Assembly: GCA_963806935.1 (NCBI GenBank)
Contig: CAWEAT010000012.1
Location: 105,257 to 169,256 of the forward strand
Origin: Roseiarcus sp963806935
GTDB taxonomy: Bacteria; Pseudomonadota; Alphaproteobacteria; Rhizobiales; Beijerinckiaceae
Direction: 5' to 3'
Length of the DNA: 64,000 nucleotides
The notes beneath the pieces were generated by a model that did not search any database, was not told where the DNA came from, and was given only the letters and a program-made list of their open reading frames with translations. Positions 27,201 through 35,599 of this stretch are shown piece by piece; the stretch's first letter is position 1, and every line of letters begins with the position of its first letter. Made by a program: the position numbers and the translations under genes.

Positions 27201-30200
27201 TGGAGCTGCACCTGCGCCTGAGTCCACGCAAGCGTCGTTGCGCGCTCATAGGCCGCCGCATCTCGATGCTTGTCGATGCAATCTAAGAGCGCGGCGCGCG
27301 TCCCCGAAGCCATGGTCCAGAAGTCGACGCGAACCGTCGCTCCAGCGGCGATGCGAACACGACGGCGCAACGCGAAGATTGGATCGAGTACGGCTCCGAC
27401 CGAATTGGTCAACGGCCGCGCGTCCAGCATTGCGATCGGCGCGCTGACACCGTGTCCGCGGCCGAGGAAGCGCGCCCTGTCGGTCTCGAACGCCGGCCTG
27501 CCGACCGCTTCGCCATTGGCGACGCTTAGATGCGCCGCCCAAATTTCGGGGTCCGAAGGGCTTCGCTTTCGCCGTGTCGCGAGGATCGCGCCAAATTCCG
27601 CAAGGTATTCAGTCTCGACGAACATCTTCGCAAAGGCGGGATGCGCGACATCGGCGCCCTGTGGCCCCAAAGCGAGTTCGGAATACGATGTGATCTCAAT
27701 GTCGCGCGCGCGACTTCCCGCATTAGAGATGGAAACGCGTCGAACCTCTGCGTCGTCTTCGGCCGAAACAAGGACTTCAAGGGTTGTCCTCAGATTCCCG
27801 TCGCGTCGGGCGATCTTGACGCGATCCTCATTGAAATCGACGGCATATTCGTCTGGCTCGGCGCCAGTCGGCTGAAAACCTCCCGACCAAACGGCGCCGC
27901 TCAGCGTATCCCGAAGGAATATATAAGAGCCGCTGTCGTCTCGCGTGGCGTCCTCTCGCCATCGTGTGATGGCGTGGTCGCCCCAGCGGCTATAACCGGA
28001 GCCGGCCGCGGTCATCATCACGGCATAGCTCCCGTTGGAAAGGAGATGCGTGGCCGGCGGAGATTGATGAACGGAAACAATTTTACGCCCTACCGAGGTA
28101 TCTGTGTCGATGGCGCGCGCGGCAGACTTGACCTCCGCTGCCCAAGGCCGCGTCGATGCGACCTCGCGAGGAACCCGTTCCTGCAACAATAATTCCGTTG
28201 CTCGAATGATTGGCTCGGCATGAAACCGCTCTCGCATTGCGCCGTCAAAGACCGCGTTGGCGATCGCGACGATCGTCATGCCTTGATGATGCGCCATGTA
28301 GGCGCGGACGAGAGCGAAGCGCTCGCCTTCCGGAACCCGCGTTGGGGTAAAATCCACAGCCTCGTAATATCCATACCGGCCCCGCGCGCCCATTGTCGCC
28401 AAGCGCTTAAAATTCGTGACCGCGGCCGAGGGATCGATCATGCTCGCCAAGCCGGTCGCATAGGGCGCGATGACTCTATTTTCTCCGAGTCCCCGTTTTA
28501 GTCCGAGACCGGGCACCCCAAAATTGGAATATTGATAGGTCAATTCCAGATCCCGCGCATTGTAGGCGGATTCGGAGATCCCCCAAGGCAAGCCGAGTTT
28601 CGCTCCGTATTCGATCTGACGGCGAACGACGAGCCGATCTGTCTGTTCCAGCAAACTCCCCACGGGCGCGCGCACGACGAGCGGCGGCATGAGATATTCG
28701 AACATTGAACCCGACCAGGAGATCAGGGCCGTGCCGCGGGCAACCGGAGTAGCGGCGCGACCGAGCCGGAACCAGTGTCGGGCGGGTATGTCTCCTTTGG
28801 CGATCGCAAAGAAACTCGCCAGCCGCGCCTCCGATGCAAGAAGGTCGTAGCAATTGGGATCTGGGGTCGATTCCGAAATGAGAAATCCGATCGAAAGCAA
28901 TTGGCGCACTGGGTCAAAGAGAAAACCAAAGTCCATCGCCATCGCCATCGCGCGGAATGCGCTCTCCAGGACGAGCAGCCTGGCCGCATTGGATTCGCCC
29001 GCCTCGGCCAAGGACTTGTGGTCCGCGCGATGCGCCTCAATTGCGGTCAGGCTCGCCCGCGCCCAGTACAAGAGATCCGATCCGCTTCCATCGCTTCGCT
29101 CGAGTGCGATCGCGCTGCTGATGTCGACCATGATCGCCGCTTCGGCGGCGAGTTCCGATAATTGAGTCGCGAGCGCCTCCTCTGACGGAGCGGCGATCGA
29201 CAGAGTATTGGTTATTGCCGCAAGCAAATCCTCGAGTTGGCGCGGAGTCACTGTCTGAGTTCGAGGACCGAGACTCAGGTGAACCGCCTGCTCAACGGTC
29301 AGAGCATGCGTGTCGGCAATTCCGGCCCAGCGGCAGGCCGCGGCCATTCGCGATTCCCTCCATTCCTTGCAGGCGTTGGCGATCGCGATGAGATGGCCGG
29401 CCAGATTGCCGCTATCGACGGAGGATACATATTTGGGCTCGAGCGCTTTGAGATCGCGGGTGTCGTGCCAGTTGTAGAAGTGTCCGCGAAAACGCGGCAT
29501 ACGGGCCATTGTCGCAAGCGTCGCTTCAAGCCGGTCGATGGTTTGGGCCGTTCCGATCCAACCGAAGTCGCGCGCGGAGACGACAGAAAGCAGATACAAG
29601 CCAATGTTGGTCGGCGAGGTTCGGTGGGCGACCTCGGACCTGGGGTCTTCTTGGAAATTGTCGGGCGGCAACATATTGTCGTCCGCCGTCACAAAGGTTT
29701 CAAAGAACCGCCAGGTGCGGCGCGCGGTTTGACGCAACGCCAGTGATTGGGCCTCCGACATCCTCGTGATGGTCTCGACGCCCGGGGAAAAGCTGACGAA
29801 ACGCGCTACAGCAGGAGAAAACAGCCAAAGCGTCACCAACGGCGTCGCAATCGACCAACTTCCATGCCCGAAAAGGAGCGCCAGAAGCAACGCTGCCGCG
29901 GCGAGAATAAACGCTCCCGACATTTGGACGACGAACCCCTGAAGATCGAGACGCTTCGCGGCGGCAGCCTGTGCCGCGGGAGTCCACTCGAGCAGGTGTC
30001 GGCGACTGACGAAAAGCCGCCACAGCGTCCGCGCGATCGCGTCGCCCATCAACCAAGCCTGATCCGCCAGGAACGTGACATTTAACAACGACAAGGTCGC
30101 TGCGAGACGGAAATCTCCCCCCAGCGCTCGCAAGTGGCCGGAGATCGCAGCACCCGGACGACGGCCCGGAATTGCAGAGATGGCGGGTATGAGACTTGGC

Positions 30201-32800
30201 AAAATGATGGTCGCAAGCACGAACGCCGTCCAGACGAGCGCAGATTCAAATGACAGCGTCCAGCCGATCGCCAAGGCCAAGACGCATGCAGGCGCGCTAA
30301 GCGTTCGTCGCAAATTGTCGATCATCTTCCAGCGACCGATCCGCAGCAGCTCGTCCTTGACGGTCGGCGCCCGGTCGCCCGTGCCGGCGAAACCGAAAAT
30401 CCAGGGCAGGAGTTGCCAGTCTCCGCGCGCCCAACGGTGATGACGCCGAGCGCTCACATCATACCGCGAAGGAAAATCGTCCACGACTTCGACATCAGAG
30501 GCGAAACCCGCGCGTGCGAAAGTCCCCTCGAACAAATCATGGCTCAGCAAGGTCGAGTCCGCAGCCCTGCCCGAAAGGACGATCTCGAACGCATCGAGAT
30601 CGTAGATGCCTTTTCCCGCGTAAGAGCCCTCGCAGAAGAGGTCCTGGTAAACGTCAGAGACGGCTGCGGCATAGGGATCGATGCCGCTGGAGCTCGAAAA
30701 AACACGCTGAAACAGTGAACCTTCGCCGCCATTGGGAAGCGAGGGCGTCACCCGCGGCTGGAGGACCGCATAGCCTTCCACGATCGCGCCGCGCTCCGCG
30801 TCGAAACGCGGGCGGTTGAGCGGATGCGCCATCTTGCCAATCAGCCGCCGAACAGTGTCGCGCGGCAGCCTCGTGTCAGAGTCCAGGGTGACGACGTATC
30901 GAATGTCTAGCGGAGGCGATGACGCTGCGCCGCCGATGTCCATGAAAGTGGTGTCGGTGGCCCCGCGTAGAAGTCGGTTCAATTCATGGAGTTTGCCGCG
31001 CTTGCGCTCCCAGCCGATCCAACGCCGCTCACCCTCGTTCCAAACTCGCCGACGGTGAAGCAGGAGGAACCGCGCGCCAGTAGGCGCGGGGCCGTAGCGT
31101 CGATTGAGGCGGTCGATGCCCGCGCGTGCGACAGCGACCAATTCCGCATCGGCTTCCGCTCGATCGACGTCCGCGTCGATCCAATCCGATAGCAGAGCAA
31201 AGTGCAGATCGCCTTCTGGACTGGCAAGATGGTGGATCTCGAGCCGCTCAACCTGCTCCTCGATGTCTTCGGGCGTCGTCAGGAGCGTCGGCACAGCGAC
31301 AAGCGTGCGCAACGATTCGGGTACTCCGCCCCGAAGGTCGAGGCCCGGCAACGGAACTGGGCGAACGAAAAACGTGACCCCTCGGTTGACAAGCGTCACA
31401 CCCGCATCAATCGCGGAAATGGCGCCGAGAACCGCGAGCATTGCGACCTGAATCGGGCCGAGGCCCACCCAAGCAAGCGCGGTCAGCGGAACCGCCAGAA
31501 CGATCGCGGACGTGGCCACGATCGCCGCAGCGTAAGCAACAAATTTCTGTTCTGCCGTGACGCGCGCCGGCCAGCCCCGAATCCCACGAAAGCCAATCGA
31601 GGCCTCGAATTCGCGGCGTCCTCCGGCGAGCAAATGGTAACCGGGGTCACTATGCCGTAGTTGCTCCGGAGGCTCGCAAGACGGATGGGGCGCGTGCGCC
31701 GCCGCGACGGCGAGGCGCGCGATCTCGAGCTCGTCGCGGTGTGACCTCCGCGCCAGGTCTTCCACGGCGCTTCGGTAGAGGTTGCGGGTCGCAAAATCCA
31801 TTTCGTGAAATGCGCACCCCGAGGCCAGGACGTCATCGACGAGACAATAGCGTTCGAACAGGACTTGCCAGTCGACCTCGACGATCACCCTCAGGCTCGT
31901 CATGATGTTGCGGACGGTCACGTTCGCGGCCCCTTGGCTACGATGGACCTCGCGCACGGCCGAATCCGCGGTCAGGCCCTGTTTCGCTAGCTGCTCGTCG
32001 AGCCAAGCCAGCGCTGGCGTGAACTTCGGATCTTGATCGCGAAGCCGATGCACGAGTTGGACCGCGAAGGCCTCGGAAAGCGGCTGCGCGCCACGGCCCG
32101 CAAAAACGACCGACGCCGGCTCCGCGGCGCGCCCACTCACTCCGAGAAGTCGGTCGGCTAGGTTATCGGCCTCGTGCCGCGCGGTGCGGCTGAGCGTAAT
32201 TTGTTGCGCGAGCCGCCTCAGATTTTCGATCAAAACAATTTGCAGCGTTATCGAGACGGCCCAGAGCTCGCCGATTGTGAGGGATTGGACCTCCTGATAC
32301 GCCTTGACGTAGGAAACCAGGCTGTCGGAGTCAAAGCAGCTGTCGGTATGAGCGACGAAGGCCCATGCCATCCCGAAGACACGGGGATAGCCAGCGAATG
32401 GTCCGGAGACGAGCTTTGGGAGCTGGCGATAATAGCCCGGAGGCAAATCGGTGCTGACCTCACGGATTTGTCTTTCTACCAAGTGATAGTTGTCGATCAG
32501 CCACTCCCCCGCCGGCGTGATCGCGCGCCCGTCGTCGATTGCCTTCACGATCGATCGATAGGCCGATAGGAGGACCACGCTATTGTCGGCAAGTCGGCCG
32601 GCCAGAGGCAGGCCCCGGGTCGCATGAGGAGCTACGGTTTGCGCAATCGCAAGACTCTTCGCATGCGACTCGAGGCGCTCCACGCTGAACAATTCCTCAC
32701 GAATCGGCTGCTCGCTGTCCCATGGCGACGCCTTCCGCGAGAATCCAAAGAAACGACCCGTTGCGATTGCGGGCTTGGCCGTGAAGTCTAAGTCTGACAA
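24212..32800 (-). CDS. ndvB: Cyclic beta-1,2-glucan synthase-like protein (NdvB family), 2,862 residues
   Basis: The start is a TTG at 32800 after GGGAGACCGACA. Domains in order: an N-terminal cytoplasmic region; membrane segments near residues 413-470; a GT84-type glycosyltransferase with VVTLDSDTRLPRD near residue 640; further membrane segments near 820-985; a glucoamylase-like domain with YMAHHQGMTIVAIANAVFDG near 1500; and two beta-sandwich and GH94 phosphorylase-like regions with GTGDWNDGMNRVGEKGEG near 2540. NdvB makes cyclic beta-glucans, controls their length and closes the ring; these sugars act in periplasmic osmotic adaptation and host interaction. The length is that of full NdvB proteins and the frame is intact for 8.6 kb. 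Copy c of the shared motif is 189 bp upstream. Confidence 0.93.
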   Translation of the reverse strand: MSDLDFTAKPAIATGRFFGFSRKASPWDSEQPIREELFSVERLESHAKSLAIAQTVAPHATRGLPLAGRLADNSVVLLSAYRSIVKAIDDGRAITPAGEWLIDNYHLVERQIREVSTDLPPGYYRQLPKLVSGPFAGYPRVFGMAWAFVAHTDSCFDSDSLVSYVKAYQEVQSLTIGELWAVSITLQIVLIENLRRLAQQITLSRTARHEADNLADRLLGVSGRAAEPASVVFAGRGAQPLSEAFAVQLVHRLRDQDPKFTPALAWLDEQLAKQGLTADSAVREVHRSQGAANVTVRNIMTSLRVIVEVDWQVLFERYCLVDDVLASGCAFHEMDFATRNLYRSAVEDLARRSHRDELEIARLAVAAAHAPHPSCEPPEQLRHSDPGYHLLAGGRREFEASIGFRGIRGWPARVTAEQKFVAYAAAIVATSAIVLAVPLTALAWVGLGPIQVAMLAVLGAISAIDAGVTLVNRGVTFFVRPVPLPGLDLRGGVPESLRTLVAVPTLLTTPEDIEEQVERLEIHHLASPEGDLHFALLSDWIDADVDRAEADAELVAVARAGIDRLNRRYGPAPTGARFLLLHRRRVWNEGERRWIGWERKRGKLHELNRLLRGATDTTFMDIGGAASSPPLDIRYVVTLDSDTRLPRDTVRRLIGKMAHPLNRPRFDAERGAIVEGYAVLQPRVTPSLPNGGEGSLFQRVFSSSSGIDPYAAAVSDVYQDLFCEGSYAGKGIYDLDAFEIVLSGRAADSTLLSHDLFEGTFARAGFASDVEVVDDFPSRYDVSARRHHRWARGDWQLLPWIFGFAGTGDRAPTVKDELLRIGRWKMIDNLRRTLSAPACVLALAIGWTLSFESALVWTAFVLATIILPSLIPAISAIPGRRPGAAISGHLRALGGDFRLAATLSLLNVTFLADQAWLMGDAIARTLWRLFVSRRHLLEWTPAAQAAAAKRLDLQGFVVQMSGAFILAAAALLLALLFGHGSWSIATPLVTLWLFSPAVARFVSFSPGVETITRMSEAQSLALRQTARRTWRFFETFVTADDNMLPPDNFQEDPRSEVAHRTSPTNIGLYLLSVVSARDFGWIGTAQTIDRLEATLATMARMPRFRGHFYNWHDTRDLKALEPKYVSSVDSGNLAGHLIAIANACKEWRESRMAAACRWAGIADTHALTVEQAVHLSLGPRTQTVTPRQLEDLLAAITNTLSIAAPSEEALATQLSELAAEAAIMVDISSAIALERSDGSGSDLLYWARASLTAIEAHRADHKSLAEAGESNAARLLVLESAFRAMAMAMDFGFLFDPVRQLLSIGFLISESTPDPNCYDLLASEARLASFFAIAKGDIPARHWFRLGRAATPVARGTALISWSGSMFEYLMPPLVVRAPVGSLLEQTDRLVVRRQIEYGAKLGLPWGISESAYNARDLELTYQYSNFGVPGLGLKRGLGENRVIAPYATGLASMIDPSAAVTNFKRLATMGARGRYGYYEAVDFTPTRVPEGERFALVRAYMAHHQGMTIVAIANAVFDGAMRERFHAEPIIRATELLLQERVPREVASTRPWAAEVKSAARAIDTDTSVGRKIVSVHQSPPATHLLSNGSYAVMMTAAGSGYSRWGDHAITRWREDATRDDSGSYIFLRDTLSGAVWSGGFQPTGAEPDEYAVDFNEDRVKIARRDGNLRTTLEVLVSAEDDAEVRRVSISNAGSRARDIEITSYSELALGPQGADVAHPAFAKMFVETEYLAEFGAILATRRKRSPSDPEIWAAHLSVANGEAVGRPAFETDRARFLGRGHGVSAPIAMLDARPLTNSVGAVLDPIFALRRRVRIAAGATVRVDFWTMASGTRAALLDCIDKHRDAAAYERATTLAWTQAQVQLHHLGVNPGEAGLFQRLASHVIFAGRDLRPSSDVIRRGSGPQSGLWSEGISGDLPIVLLRIAEIESLSVARQVLKAHEYWRMKQLAVDLVVLNERKSSYVQDLQVAIETLVRASQSRPAPGIDPRLGRVFVLRADLIAAKTRSLLVSAARIVLVAQQGSLSDQLDRIVNPIEPMRPLKEAPMARPERLAAPRTPELEFFNGLGGFAAGGKEYVTILGPGQATPAPWINVVANPRFGFQTATEGSGYTWSSNSRENQLTPWSNDPVSDPPGEAFYVRDDKTGEVWSPTAIPIREASATYVARHGRGYSRFEHTGHGISANLLQYVPIEGSTKISRLRLTNELSLIRHLSVTAYIEWVLGASRSATLAFVETETDATTGAILARNPMNPAFGSRVAFADMRGAQCDWTGDRREFIGRNRTLANPAALTSASPLSNKVGAALDPCAAMRAKLELQPGSVVEVVFFLGEAATREDARAEILAIRAADLDALEADIARAWDETLSAIEVKTPDRAMDLMLNGWLLYQTLACRIWARSAFYQASGAYGFRDQLQDGMALAASRPDLTREHLLRAAARQFAEGDVQHWWLPHSGQGVRTRISDDRAWLAYAVAQYVETTNDTLVLDELIPFLEGAQLEAGETDRFFEPTDSRESATLFEHCAVALDASLAGGRHGLPLIGTGDWNDGMNRVGEKGEGESVWLGWFLHATLMAFAPLALARNETKRAESWTARATALKAAIELEAWDGEWYRRGYFDDGAPLGSATTDECRIDSIAQSWAVLSGAATHDRAARAMASLDKQLIRREDGLALLFAPPFDKTTHDPGYIKGYPPGVRENGGQYTHAATWSVMAFAALGEGDKAAELFSLLNPINHSRTRADAYLYKVEPYVVCADIYSTAPHVGRGGWTWYTGSAGWLQRAGVESLLGLRLRGAFLSVDPCIPKAWDKYEATVKYRTARYSISVENPSGVCRGVAFAEVDGAEVSGRPLLVALVDDGGRHQVKVRLG

Positions 32801-32988
32801 TGTCGGTCTCCCGCGGGATGGGCTCGGGCGGCGAGACGGATCGTCGAGTCAAGAACGATCGGGATTCTTTCGAAAATCGTCAACTCCGCCCGCGCGCGGG
32901 TTTCTTCCCGCCGGCCGAGTTCCGGAAAAGTGCTTCCCGTTGCTATCGGACGAGAATGGTATCCGTTCGTTGACTACCGATGGCAGCC

Positions 32989-33002
32989 TCGGAAACTACC
33001 TA
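32989..33002 (-). promoter_or_regulatory. Shared upstream motif, copy c (ndvB)
   Basis: In the sense of ndvB it reads TAGGTAGTTTCCGA then GGCTGCC, 189 bp before the TTG start. It also lies just upstream of the divergent glucoamylase-like gene, in the opposite orientation for that gene. Confidence 0.6.
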
Positions 33003-33018
33003 CGCGGAGTTTCATTTT

Positions 33019-34356
33019 GTGAATGATCCCGCGCTCAGTTCCGACTTCCTAGACACGTTGCAACGCGAGACGTTCGACTATTTCGTTTACGAGGCGAGCC
33101 CGCTCAACGGACTTATCGCGGATAAAACCCAGACCGGGTCACCGGCGAGCATCGCGGCTGTCGGGTTCGCCCTCTCGTCCTATCCCGTCGGGGTGGAGCG
33201 TGGCTTCATGCGTCGCTCAGACGCAATCGCGCGAACCCTTGCGACCTTGCGTTTTTTCCAGGCCAGCGTTCAGAGCGCCGACCTCGATGCGACCGGATAT
33301 AAAGGCTTCTACTACCACTTTCTAGACATGGTGAGCGGAAAGCGCGTCTGGAGATGCGAACTGTCGACGATCGATAGCGCCATTCTGTTTGCCGGCATGT
33401 TGACAGCCGCCGCCTATTTCTCCGGCGAAGACGAGGACGAGCGCGAAATCCGCACGCTAGCCGACGCGCTCTATCTGCGCGCTGATTGGAACTGGGCGCA
33501 AAACAGCGGCCTGACCGTGACCCATGGCTGGAAGCCCGAGAGCGGTTTTCTGCGCTACCGCTGGGAGGGCTATTGCGAGGCGATGATTCTCTATCTCCTC
33601 GGTTTGGGCTCGCCGACGCACCCTCTACCTCGCGAAAGCTGGGAGCGGTGGACCTCCACTTACGACTGGCGAATGATCTACGATCATGAGCTTCTCTATG
33701 CGGGACCGCTCTTCATCCACCAGTTCTCCCATATCTGGATCGACTTTCGAGGAATTCAGGACGACTATATGCGTGACAAAGAGATCGATTATTTCGAAAA
33801 TAGCCGCCGCGCGACCTATGTTCATCAGCAGTATGCGATTGCCAATCCAGCCCGTTTTGAGGCCTACGGCGAAAACTCCTGGGGAATCACCGCGAGCGAT
33901 GGCCCCGGGCCGGCGACTTACACAATCAAAGGAAAAAAGAGGCGCTTCTTCGGCTACGAGGCTCGGGGCGCGCCTGACGGCCCTGACGACGGCAGCATCG
34001 CTCCGTGGGCGGTCGCCACCTCTCTCCCCTTCGCGCCCGATATCGTGCAGCCGGCGCTGACGCATTTCGAGACTCTGAAGCTGCGCCAGAACAACGCCTA
34101 CGGCTTCAAAGCAGCTTTCAACGCCACGGTGGCCGACCGATCCAGTCCATCGCAATTATGGATCTCGCCGTTTCACTTCGCCATCGACCAGGGTCCCATT
34201 CTCCTGATGCTCGAGAACTACCGCACCAACCTCATCTGGAATCTCCTGCGTCAAAGCTCCTATGTCGTCGGGGGGCTTCGCCGCGCGGGCTTTTTCGGGG
34301 GATGGCTCGGAGCCCGAAACCTGGTGGGGACGGATGGAGAGCGCGACCATCTCTAG
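33019..34356 (+). CDS. Glucoamylase-like family protein divergent from ndvB
   Basis: The product is about 445 residues if started at the GTG at 33019, which has GCGGAGTTTCATTTT in front. An ATG at 32980 would add 13 residues but would place copy c of the shared motif inside the gene. The protein matches the bacterial glucoamylase-like family (the domain also found inside NdvB): DFLDTLQRETFDYF, ELSTIDSAILFAGML, GWKPESGFLRYRWEGYCEAM, HQFSHIWIDFRGIQDDYM, ENSWGITASDGPG and IDQGPILLMLENYRT. It has no clear signal peptide. Its place beside ndvB suggests a role in trimming or turnover of beta-glucans, which is inference. Confidence 0.85.
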   Translation: MNDPALSSDFLDTLQRETFDYFVYEASPLNGLIADKTQTGSPASIAAVGFALSSYPVGVERGFMRRSDAIARTLATLRFFQASVQSADLDATGYKGFYYHFLDMVSGKRVWRCELSTIDSAILFAGMLTAAAYFSGEDEDEREIRTLADALYLRADWNWAQNSGLTVTHGWKPESGFLRYRWEGYCEAMILYLLGLGSPTHPLPRESWERWTSTYDWRMIYDHELLYAGPLFIHQFSHIWIDFRGIQDDYMRDKEIDYFENSRRATYVHQQYAIANPARFEAYGENSWGITASDGPGPATYTIKGKKRRFFGYEARGAPDGPDDGSIAPWAVATSLPFAPDIVQPALTHFETLKLRQNNAYGFKAAFNATVADRSSPSQLWISPFHFAIDQGPILLMLENYRTNLIWNLLRQSSYVVGGLRRAGFFGGWLGARNLVGTDGERDHL

Positions 34357-34379
34357 CGCAAGAATTGGCGATGGCTGTC

Positions 34380-34514
34380 CTAGGCGTCGCCGGCAATGAT
34401 CGCCACGTCGACAATCCCGGGCAGATGGAGGGGAAGCGTCGCTGTCTCGCCATCGAGATCGGATTTGCTCTCGGCAAGCGTCCCATCCAGATCGAAGAGG
34501 ATCAAACTATTCAT
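34380..34514 (-). pseudogene. HAD-superfamily hydrolase fragment (N-terminal 44 residues)
   Basis: From ATG 34514 the frame reads MNSLILFDLDGTLAESKSDL, the first catalytic motif of HAD phosphatases (DLDGT), and continues PLHLPGIVDVAIIAG before a stop at 34380. A HAD protein of the phosphomannomutase type would run over 200 residues more, so this is a truncated copy. It lies between the glucoamylase-like gene and the PPK2 gene. Confidence 0.7.
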
Positions 34515-34685
34515 GTAAGCGCCGCCGAGGCAATTCCCAATCGGGGCGCTGCACAACCCGAAGAAGAACGATGCAATCGGACTTGGTGAAACGCCGACAG
34601 GTCGGGCCAGGGAAGCGTAGGCGATCCGAAAAGCTGGTGGGGACATAGGGGAGCCGAAGACGCCGGGAGCCGCTCGGCCGCGCTG

Positions 34686-35555
34686 TCACTTGGCGAGCTC
34701 CTTGCGGATCGATTGTAATTCGCGTTCACGTTCGGCGCTCATTTTCGGATAGCTCATCTTCAGCCCTTCGAACGTGTCGAGGACGATTTGGGAGACGATC
34801 AGCCGCACGTTCTCCTTGTCATCGGCCGGAACGACATACCAGGGCGCATCATCAGTGCTCGTCGCGCTGAGGCATTCCTCGTAGGCCTTCGCGTAGTCGT
34901 CCCAGAATTTGCGCTCCTTCAAATCCGCGTCGCTGAATTTCCAGTTTTTCTTGGAGTCGTTGATACGATCGAGAAAGCGTTTGCGCTGTTCTTCCTTCGA
35001 CAGGTGGAGAAAGACTTTGACGACGCGAGTCCCGTTGACGGTGAGGTGCTTTTCAAAATCGTTGATTGACCGATAGCGCTCACGCCATACCTTCGCGTCG
35101 TGATGCGGCGCGTCCGGGATGGCTTCGCGGTGTAGAATGTCGGGATGCACGCGGACGACCAGCACTTCCTCGTAGTAGGAACGGTTGAAAATCGCGATCC
35201 GCCCGCGGTCCGGCAAATCCTGGGTGGTCCGCCAGAGAAAATCGTGCTCCAATTCGGCTTCCGTGGGCTGCTTGAAGCCGTAAACCCGGCAGCCCTGAGG
35301 GTTGACGCCTGACATCACATGACGGATCGCGCCGTCCTTTCCAGCCGCATCCGTCGCCTGGAGGATCAGCAAGATCGCGTGGCGATCGGAGGCGTAATGA
35401 AGATGCTGCATCGCGCTGAGCTTCGCGACGTGCTCTTCCAGCAGCGTCTCGTACTGTTCCTTGGATTTGTACAGGGGGTCGACCTTCGTCGGCCATTTCG
35501 CAAGATGGACTTTATCGCCTTCCCGCACACGATAGTCCTTGCAGTCAATTTTCAT
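34686..35555 (-). CDS. ppk2: PPK2-family polyphosphate kinase
   Basis: The product has 289 residues from ATG 35555 after CCGGAAGGACGCAC; the longer frame to 35603 has no ribosome site. The PPK2 fold is clear: ILLILQATDAAGKDGAIRHV is the Walker A region, followed by GCRVYGFKQPTEAELEHDFL, the Walker B-like GRIAIFNRSYYEEVLVVRVH and FLHLSKEEQRKRFLDRIND. PPK2 enzymes move phosphate between polyphosphate and nucleoside mono- or diphosphates; the subclass cannot be fixed by eye. It lies 44 bp after the proton ATPase reading frame, in the same direction, so the two may be co-transcribed. Confidence 0.93.
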   Translation of the reverse strand: MKIDCKDYRVREGDKVHLAKWPTKVDPLYKSKEQYETLLEEHVAKLSAMQHLHYASDRHAILLILQATDAAGKDGAIRHVMSGVNPQGCRVYGFKQPTEAELEHDFLWRTTQDLPDRGRIAIFNRSYYEEVLVVRVHPDILHREAIPDAPHHDAKVWRERYRSINDFEKHLTVNGTRVVKVFLHLSKEEQRKRFLDRINDSKKNWKFSDADLKERKFWDDYAKAYEECLSATSTDDAPWYVVPADDKENVRLIVSQIVLDTFEGLKMSYPKMSAERERELQSIRKELAK

Positions 35556-35599
35556 GTGCGTCCTTCCGGCGTCTGCTGCGGTTCGCGTCGTCAATCGAC

